DNA from: Oscillospiraceae bacterium
GTDB lineage: Bacteria > Bacillota > Clostridia > Oscillospirales > Acutalibacteraceae
Direction of reading: 5' to 3'
Assembly (NCBI GenBank): GCA_031262125.1
Contig: JAISII010000086.1
Location: forward strand, 1-13,320
DNA: 13,320 bases
Made by a program: the position numbers and the translations under genes. Each line of letters starts with the position of its first letter. Within the stretch, counting starts at the first letter, position 1. The notes under the pieces are model-generated. The model had not been told where the DNA came from. It was given only the letters and a program-made list of their open reading frames with translations, and made no database searches. Shown one piece after another: positions 1 through 4,601 of the stretch.

Positions 1-68
1 CAGACACAAGGGACTTAAAATCCCTCGGTAGAAATACCGTACCGGTTCAAGTCCGGTCAGCGGCACCA
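1..68 (+). tRNA. tRNA-Leu (anticodon UAA), 5' end cut by the window
   Basis: This is the 3' part of a leucine tRNA. The anticodon stem GGGA/TCCC closes a seven-base loop CTTAAAA, so the anticodon is UAA and reads UUA codons. A long variable arm (CGGTA-GAAA-TACCG) marks a class II tRNA. The T arm is ACCGG-TTCAAGT-CCGGT. The 3' acceptor strand CAGCGGC, a discriminator A and an encoded CCA at 66-68 follow. The D arm and the 5' acceptor strand lie outside the window. Confidence 0.94.
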
Positions 69-185
69 AATATCGGCGTCTGACGACGCCTGAGTGAACA
101 GTGAACATTGAACAATTGAGCAATGAACAATAAGGAACAAACCTTAAACGCCGATATTTGTATTATTCACTGTTCATTGTTCATT
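67..185. repeat. Inverted-repeat element abutting the tRNA 3' end
   Basis: CAAATATCGGCGT (67-79) is perfectly inverted at 148-160. Between the arms lies a run of GAACA-rich words (95-140). Two of these can pair with sequence outside the first stem: TGAACAGTGAA (95-105) with 166-176, and AATGAACAAT (122-131) with 176-185. The stems cross, so the RNA could form a pseudoknot or switch between folds. It could act as a tRNA 3' trailer or terminator, or be a small dispersed repeat. No ORF was found in it. Confidence 0.6.
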
Positions 186-193
186 AAAACTCC

Positions 194-216
194 TCGCCTG
201 CGGGCGAATTTTTTCT
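194..216 (+). terminator. Intrinsic terminator candidate downstream of tRNA-Leu
   Basis: TCGCC (194-198) pairs with GGCGA (203-207) over a TGCG loop, followed by ATTTTTTC. The stem is short but GC-rich and the T-run is adjacent. It would end the tRNA transcript before the DUF4160 gene. Confidence 0.5.
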
Positions 217-253
217 TTTTCATTAATTCTAAACACATTTTTTGGAGAATATT

Positions 254-520
254 ATGCCGGAAATTTGCAGATTCTATAATATTGTAATAAAAATGCTGTA
301 TTCCGATAATTCACAGCATTATAAGCCTCATTTTCATGCTTTTTTTGCTGAATTTGAAGCTTCTATAGGAATTGATGGCGAGTTATTGGCAGGAAGTATG
401 CCTGTTCGGCAATTAAAGCTAATTCAAGCTTGGGCGTTATTGCATGAAGACGAATTATATAAAGCGTGGAACAATGCCGTTAAAAATGAACAATTTGAAA
501 AAATCGAACCGTTGCGTTAG
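254..520 (+). CDS. DUF4160 domain protein
   Basis: This encodes an 88-residue protein of the DUF4160 family. It has the family's opening (MPEICRFYNI), the PHFHA motif at residues 25-29, an acidic strand around GIDGELLAGSMP, a helix ending in WALLHEDELYKAW, and the usual C-terminal KIEPL. The start chosen is ATG at 254, six bases after GGAG (244-247). An in-frame TTG at 242 would place the ribosome site inside the gene. The next gene starts nine bases after the stop, so the two are likely one operon. DUF4160 genes are commonly found beside DUF2442 genes. Their biochemical role is not established; a toxin-antitoxin-like role is only a guess. Confidence 0.85.
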   Translation: MPEICRFYNIVIKMLYSDNSQHYKPHFHAFFAEFEASIGIDGELLAGSMPVRQLKLIQAWALLHEDELYKAWNNAVKNEQFEKIEPLR

Positions 521-529
521 GAGTTAGAA

Positions 530-826
530 ATGTATATTATAGACGATATTGCTTATGCCGGAAACAACTCCCCGATAATTAAAGTGTCCGGCGTTAAAGT
601 TTTGGATGATTTTAAACTTTGGATACGCTTTAACACACGAGAAACTAAAATTTTTGATTTTAAACCTTTACTGTCTACTCCTGCATTTGCTCCCTTGAAA
701 AATGAGTCTTTATTTAAAGACGTTTATATTGATTATGGAGTCCTTAATTGGTTGCAAGGAGAACTTGACATAGCTCCGGAAGCACTTTACTACGAAGGTG
801 TTGATGCCGAAAAACAAGTTGGGTAG
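530..826 (+). CDS. DUF2442 domain protein
   Basis: This encodes a 98-residue protein resembling the DUF2442 family. Features include an N-terminal strand ending in VKVLDDFKLWIRFNTRETKIFDF, a middle KPLLSTPAFAPLKNESLFKDVYID, and the typical end with a tryptophan (GVLNWLQGELDIAPEALYYEG). DUF2442 proteins are small alpha/beta proteins, sometimes fused to helix-turn-helix domains; none is fused here. AGGAG (519-523) overlaps the stop codon of the upstream DUF4160 gene and serves the ATG at 530. That arrangement favours linked translation of the pair. A role in DNA binding or as a partner of the DUF4160 protein is inferred only from the pairing. Confidence 0.82.
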   Translation: MYIIDDIAYAGNNSPIIKVSGVKVLDDFKLWIRFNTRETKIFDFKPLLSTPAFAPLKNESLFKDVYIDYGVLNWLQGELDIAPEALYYEGVDAEKQVG

Positions 827-938
827 TATCTTTTTCTTTTTTATCAAAATAAAACGAGAGTGCCTTCCATAACCAGTAAGAATTGTACAAATTATTGTTA
901 CTTAACACTAATTTATAACATAAATTTTGGAGAATACT

Positions 939-974
939 ATGCCAACAAAAAAAGACGGCGGTGAATACATATGA
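939..974 (+). CDS. Eleven-codon leader ORF overlapping the next gene
   Basis: ATG at 939 follows GGAG (929-932) by six bases, which is a better ribosome site than that of the gene behind it. It reads MPTKKDGGEYI and stops at TGA 972-974. That stop overlaps the downstream ATG (971-973) as ATGA, an arrangement typical of translational coupling. It may be a genuine leader peptide that delivers ribosomes to the membrane-protein gene, or the surviving 5' end of a lost gene. The ribosome site and start nearly match those of the DUF4160 gene (238-258). No peptide evidence is available from sequence alone. Confidence 0.4.
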   Translation: MPTKKDGGEYI

Positions 975-1390
975 AGAAATTTGCTCCGGCGGTTGCATTA
1001 TTGTGCAATGTTTTTTCTATAGGTGCTATGATGTTCCCTTCATATGTTGTGCGTTGGGGAACAGACCCTATGTTTAACAAAATAGCAACCGACACATATT
1101 CTTATTTTAGCAGGCTTCTTATTGGCTATGCCAATTTTTTTCCGATTATCACAGCTACCCTTGCAATAACAGGTGCTTTGTTATTATTAGTTTCTATCAT
1201 TTTTAAAAAGCTTAATAAGGCGGCTGTTATTATAACCGGTATTGATGTAGCAGCGGCTGTTTTTTCTATGTTAAAGTCGTATTCCATAACTGTTGGCGGT
1301 ATTCTAATTACTGTTATGCTGATATTATCGTTTATTGTTCAGCTATATTATTTGCGTGCTAAACTTCGTACAAGCGGGAAACAGAAATAG
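971..1390 (+). CDS. Small four-helix membrane protein, unknown function
   Basis: This encodes a 139-residue hydrophobic protein that I do not assign to a family. Hydrophobic stretches near residues 5-24, 54-78, 82-102 and 105-128 predict four membrane helices. A hydrophilic loop between the first two (about 25-50) contains RWGTDPMFNKIATDTYSYFS. The tail (LRAKLRTSGKQK) is positively charged and probably cytoplasmic. Its start overlaps the stop of the leader ORF at 939-974; its own ribosome site (GGCGGTG at 957-963) is weak, which supports coupled translation. No catalytic motif is visible. It lies in the AT-rich accessory block between the tRNA and metK. Confidence 0.7.
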   Translation: MKKFAPAVALLCNVFSIGAMMFPSYVVRWGTDPMFNKIATDTYSYFSRLLIGYANFFPIITATLAITGALLLLVSIIFKKLNKAAVIITGIDVAAAVFSMLKSYSITVGGILITVMLILSFIVQLYYLRAKLRTSGKQK

Positions 1391-1507
1391 GCATCTTTTC
1401 TATAATACCAGTTTAAAAAATTGCAAAGCAATATATCACCACTAACTATTCAATATAATTTGCAGCCGCAACATCATCTTTTTTTAAACCATTTTTCGGA
1501 GGTTTTT

Positions 1508-2077
1508 ATGAAACAATCAATTAACAAAAACAGATTTTTTGCCGGAAAAACGCCATTCCACAAACCAATTGTTTTAATTCTTGTTGCTTGTCTGCTTCTT
1601 GCTGCATTGTCAATTACTATGGTTGCATCATCGATAAAAGCGAATGCGGTCGAGGTGCATGCAGACGATGATTCCATGTTTGAGGTTATTTTGCATGAAT
1701 CCGTAGCACTTTTGGAACAGCTTGACGAATTACTAATCCGCTACGAAGGCGGCTATTTATCCTACGAAAATGATATTAACGAAGTTTTTTACATTGTACA
1801 CTCATTGAAAGGCTACTCTTACATTTTCAGCTGTAATGTAAATCAAACCGTATCGCAAAAAATGCAAGATTTCATCTTTATGCTTCGAGATGAACCTGCT
1901 CCCGAGGCTTATATTGATGAGATTTTCGGTGTGATTGACGAGTACAGTAAATTTGTTATGGCTCAGTTAGAGCATGTTGCTATTTATGGCGAACATGCTA
2001 AAGACAATTCAAAAGAAATTTTGCAAAAAATTGCAGTATTGCATGACAAGGTGGAAGAATCGTTTTACCCCATTTAA
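1508..2077 (+). CDS. Exported or membrane-anchored HPt-like protein
   Basis: This encodes a 189-residue protein. Residues 1-18 are basic, residues 19-42 form one hydrophobic segment, and an ANA site near 45-47 resembles a signal peptidase motif. The rest (about 55-189) looks alpha-helical. It contains VFYIVHSLKGYSYIF with H98-S-L-K101-G102, which matches the phospho-accepting HxxKG motif of histidine phosphotransfer (HPt) domains such as the CheA P1 domain. The start at 1508 has GGAGG (1498-1502) six bases upstream; an earlier in-frame ATG at 1421 has no such site. No kinase or response regulator lies nearby. An HPt domain placed outside the membrane would have no ATP-dependent partner, so the fold may be reused or the topology may be cytoplasmic. 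Confidence 0.6.
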   Translation: MKQSINKNRFFAGKTPFHKPIVLILVACLLLAALSITMVASSIKANAVEVHADDDSMFEVILHESVALLEQLDELLIRYEGGYLSYENDINEVFYIVHSLKGYSYIFSCNVNQTVSQKMQDFIFMLRDEPAPEAYIDEIFGVIDEYSKFVMAQLEHVAIYGEHAKDNSKEILQKIAVLHDKVEESFYPI

Positions 2078-2093
2078 CCCATACGGAGGTTTT

Positions 2094-2150
2094 ATGCCAA
2101 CAACTCAAATTTTAAAAACAGAAAGCCTTACCAAAACGACATCATCTTAA
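2094..2150 (+). CDS. Short orphan ORF (18 codons), possible gene relic
   Basis: ATG at 2094 follows a strong GGAGG (2085-2089) and reads MPTTQILKTESLTKTTSS before TAA. It starts 16 bases after the HPt-like gene, in a position expected for a second operon gene. Its first ten bases (ATGCCAACAA) equal those of the leader ORF at 939, and its ribosome site resembles that at 1498. It is probably the intact start of a truncated gene, but could be a real small peptide. Confidence 0.3.
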   Translation: MPTTQILKTESLTKTTSS

Positions 2151-2174
2151 ATGCGAAGAAAAATCGCCACCCAC

Positions 2175-2202
2175 TTGACAAAAACAAAAAATAACATAAA
2201 AT
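2175..2202 (+). promoter_or_regulatory. Sigma-A type promoter candidate facing a hairpin
   Basis: TTGACA (2175-2180) and TAAAAT (2197-2202) are separated by 16 bases. A hairpin (about 2206-2235, with CCCC/GGGG and TTGC/GCAA arms) begins at the predicted transcript start. No ORF with a ribosome site follows before the metK end. It may drive a short non-coding RNA running against metK, or be chance in AT-rich DNA. Read on the minus strand, the hairpin is followed by a T-rich stretch and could be a second metK terminator. Confidence 0.35.
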
Positions 2203-2270
2203 CACCCCCGTTGCGGTTTAAAACTGCAATAGGGGCTGTGCATTAGCTGAAAACTAAAATCTCGGAACGG

Positions 2271-2297
2271 CGGAAAAATTCCCCTCCGAGGAGGGGT
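2271..2297 (-). terminator. Terminator of the metK transcript
   Basis: CCCCTCC (2281-2287) pairs with GGAGGGG (2290-2296). On the minus strand the hairpin is followed by AATTTTTCC, an intrinsic terminator signature, about 95 bases past the metK stop. The hairpin is also the left end of a dispersed repeat. Confidence 0.6.
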
Positions 2298-2388
2298 GGC
2301 TGCTCCCAAAGTAAAAAATATAGTTTATTTTTTAACAAAAATCTAAAAAAACAAAATGTTTTTATATTGAGCAGAGCAGACGGGGTGG
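2281..2388. repeat. GGGGTGG-type repeat, interrupted copy
   Basis: This has the same plan as the compact element at 13122-13165: a CCCCTCC/GGAGGGG hairpin, GGGGTGG (2293-2299), two stem arms, and ACGGGGTGG (2380-2388). Here the stem arms CTGCTC (2300-2305) and GAGCAG (2369-2374) are separated by about 63 AT-rich bases instead of four. It fills most of the gap downstream of metK. Confidence 0.6.
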
Positions 2389-2391
2389 TTT

Positions 2392-3615
2392 TTACATATC
2401 ATTCAAAAACTTCAACAACCGTGTTGTTTTGTCAGTTGCTTCCCATGGGGAGTTTAAGTCCTCTCGCCCCATATGACCATATGCCGCCAAGGGGCGGTAT
2501 TTTATATTTACTAAGTTAAGCTGCTTAATTATAGATGCAGGTCGGCAGTCGAACACCGCTTTTGCGGCAAGCGAGAGCTGCTCGTTACTAAACTGCGACG
2601 TGCCGAAGGATTCGACTAAAATCGAAACAGGGTTTGCAACGCCTATTGCATAGGCAAGCTGAACCTCGCACTTTTTGCACAAGCCCGCTGCCACAAAGTT
2701 TTTTGCCATATATCGGGCATAATATGCACCGCTGCGGTCTACCTTTGTTGGGTCCTTGCCCGAGAATGCACCACCCCCGTGGCGAGAATAGCCGCCATAG
2801 GTGTCTACAATAATTTTACGCCCGGTTAAGCCGCTGTCGCCCACAGGTCCGCCTATAACAAACCTGCCGGTTGGGTTAACAAAAAATATTGTTTTATCGT
2901 CAAGATATTTTTGCGGTATAACGGGCTTTATAACTTTTTCCAAAATATCTTCCCTGATGGTTTTAAGCGTAACGTCTTCATTGTGCTGAGTAGAAACAAC
3001 CACGGTGTCTACCCTTGCAGGCTGCCCGTCGTTATATTCAACCGTAACTTGGGTTTTGCCGTCGGGGCGAAGGTAGCCCAGCGTGCCGTCTTTGCGAACT
3101 TTTGTAAGCTGCTTTGCAAGCTCGTGTGCAAAATGTATGGGCAAGGGCATAAGCTCCGGCGTTTCGTCGCAGGCATAGCCGAACATCATCCCTTGGTCGC
3201 CTGCACCTATAATATTATCATCGTCGTCGGTTTTTTTGCCCTTTGTTTCGTAAGATTCGTTAACGCCCATTGCAATATCGGGAGATTGTGCATCTATCGA
3301 AGCTATAACCCCGCAGGTGTTGCCGTCAAACCCGCAAGAGGCATCGTAGCCTATGCTTTTAACAACATTGCGGGCGATTTTTTCAATTTCTACATAACAT
3401 TCGGTCGAAATTTCGCCCATTACGTGTATAAGCCCCGTTGTAACCGTAACCTCACAGGCAACGTGGGCGTTTTTGTCTTGCTCTAAAATCGCATCCAGCA
3501 CAGCGTCCGAAATTTGGTCGCATATTTTATCGGGATGCCCTTCGGTAACAGATTCTGACGTAAAAAGTGTTTTGTTCATGTTTTGTCTGATTTGCACTTT
3601 AAAAAATGCAATCAT
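2392..3615 (-). CDS. metK: S-adenosylmethionine synthetase (methionine adenosyltransferase)
   Basis: This makes S-adenosylmethionine from ATP and methionine in the cytoplasm, releasing phosphate and pyrophosphate. Numbered from the usual family start (MNKTLF, ATG at 3579, 395 residues), it shows the N-terminal TSESVTEGHPDK with H15 and D17, the signature GAGDQG at 125-130, and GGGAFSGKDPTKVDRS from 268. Length and motifs are those of a complete enzyme. I give the upstream ATG at 3615 because it has AGAGGA just before it and overlaps the permease stop as ATGA. The ATG at 3579 has no clear ribosome site. This start adds 12 residues (MIAFFKVQIRQN). If 3579 is used, only the N-terminus changes. 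It is the last gene of the transporter operon; no SAM riboswitch is visible. Confidence 0.95.
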   Translation of the reverse strand: MIAFFKVQIRQNMNKTLFTSESVTEGHPDKICDQISDAVLDAILEQDKNAHVACEVTVTTGLIHVMGEISTECYVEIEKIARNVVKSIGYDASCGFDGNTCGVIASIDAQSPDIAMGVNESYETKGKKTDDDDNIIGAGDQGMMFGYACDETPELMPLPIHFAHELAKQLTKVRKDGTLGYLRPDGKTQVTVEYNDGQPARVDTVVVSTQHNEDVTLKTIREDILEKVIKPVIPQKYLDDKTIFFVNPTGRFVIGGPVGDSGLTGRKIIVDTYGGYSRHGGGAFSGKDPTKVDRSGAYYARYMAKNFVAAGLCKKCEVQLAYAIGVANPVSILVESFGTSQFSNEQLSLAAKAVFDCRPASIIKQLNLVNIKYRPLAAYGHMGREDLNSPWEATDKTTRLLKFLNDM

Positions 3616-4601
3616 CGTTCCTCTCTGTAATAATTCAAGCCCAAGCTGCCGGGTTCGGCGTTCTTTTTGCTCCTTACCGAAGCCATAATAAGCACCAAAG
3701 CGGTAATTAAAAACGGCAGCATAAGATAAAATTCGGTCGGCAAGCTTTGCAGCCAGCCAAAAACCTGCGGAAAAGCTTCTGCCAAATTGCCCTTGCGTGC
3801 TTGCAATGCCGTAAACATACCAAAGAAAAATGCACCAAAAACAGCCATAAGTGTGTTCCAATTTGCAAAAATAACCAACGCAACCGAAATCCAGCCCATA
3901 CCGTTAATCCAGTCGCCCGCTGCACCCCAAGAACCGCCGTTATAAACAACGCCCAAATACAGCCCGCCAATGCCGGTAATTCCGCCGCCTATAATAATAA
4001 AAATGTATTTATATAAGTTTACATTAACTCCGCAAGCATCGGCTGCTGCGGGGTTTTCGCCTATTGCACGTATTTTAAGCCCGAACTTTGTTTTTTTAAT
4101 TACAATATAGCAAGCAACCGCAACTGCAATACCCAAATAAACAAAAATGTTATGAGAAAACAACAGCCGCCCAACATACGGAATATCTTTTAAAAACGGG
4201 ATGCCGTTATCGGCACACATAAATTTAAGGTAAGTATATTCGTTAAAATTTGGGAACGCACCCTGTGCAACAAGGTTTGTGCCGATAAACTGGAACACGC
4301 CAACACCGAAAATTGTAAGTGCCAAGCCAACCACGTTTTGGTTTGCCTGCAATGTAACGGTTAAAAAGGCAAATATCAGCCCACCCAAAGCTGCCGACAA
4401 AAACGCACCCAAAATGCCAAAAAACAAGCTGTTAGTTGCACAAGCGGCTAAATAACCGCCAATTGCACCCATAGCCATCATACCCTCAACACCCAAATTA
4501 AGGCTGCCGGATTTCTCAGTTACAATCTCGCCCGTGGTGCCGAAGAGAAGTGCCGTGCCGATTCTTATAGAATGGAACAATAAATCAAAAATTGCTGTCA
4601 T
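3612..4601 (-). CDS. ABC transporter permease, BMP/nucleoside type (NupQ-like)
   Basis: This encodes a 329-residue integral membrane protein of the BPD_transp_2 permease family and is the second membrane half of the importer. The hallmark N-terminal stretch GEIVTEKSGSLNLGVEGMM is present near residues 24-42, followed by about eight to ten hydrophobic helices and a glycine-rich loop (GGGITGIGGLYLG). It should pair with the permease domain at the C-terminus of the upstream fusion protein. Its ATG (4599-4601) overlaps the fusion's TAA (4601-4603) by one base, and its TGA overlaps the metK start as ATGA, so all three are probably translated in tandem. The substrate is probably a purine nucleoside, inferred from the family and nearby xpt. 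Confidence 0.9.
   Translation of the reverse strand: MTAIFDLLFHSIRIGTALLFGTTGEIVTEKSGSLNLGVEGMMAMGAIGGYLAACATNSLFFGILGAFLSAALGGLIFAFLTVTLQANQNVVGLALTIFGVGVFQFIGTNLVAQGAFPNFNEYTYLKFMCADNGIPFLKDIPYVGRLLFSHNIFVYLGIAVAVACYIVIKKTKFGLKIRAIGENPAAADACGVNVNLYKYIFIIIGGGITGIGGLYLGVVYNGGSWGAAGDWINGMGWISVALVIFANWNTLMAVFGAFFFGMFTALQARKGNLAEAFPQVFGWLQSLPTEFYLMLPFLITALVLIMASVRSKKNAEPGSLGLNYYREER

Noticed and set aside
95..140. CRISPR-like array of short direct repeats
   Set aside because: The GAACA words are only about 7-10 bases apart with no spacers of even length.
744..998. Minus-strand ORF of 84 codons
   Set aside because: It lies across the DUF2442 gene end and the membrane-protein start, has no ribosome site and no family resemblance.
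3580..3700. SAM riboswitch upstream of metK
   Set aside because: The metK start overlaps the permease gene, and no aptamer-like sequence was seen.
3616..3861. Long N-terminal extension of metK in the same open frame
   Set aside because: It overlaps the permease gene in another frame and has no MetK-like sequence; it is a shadow of the permease.
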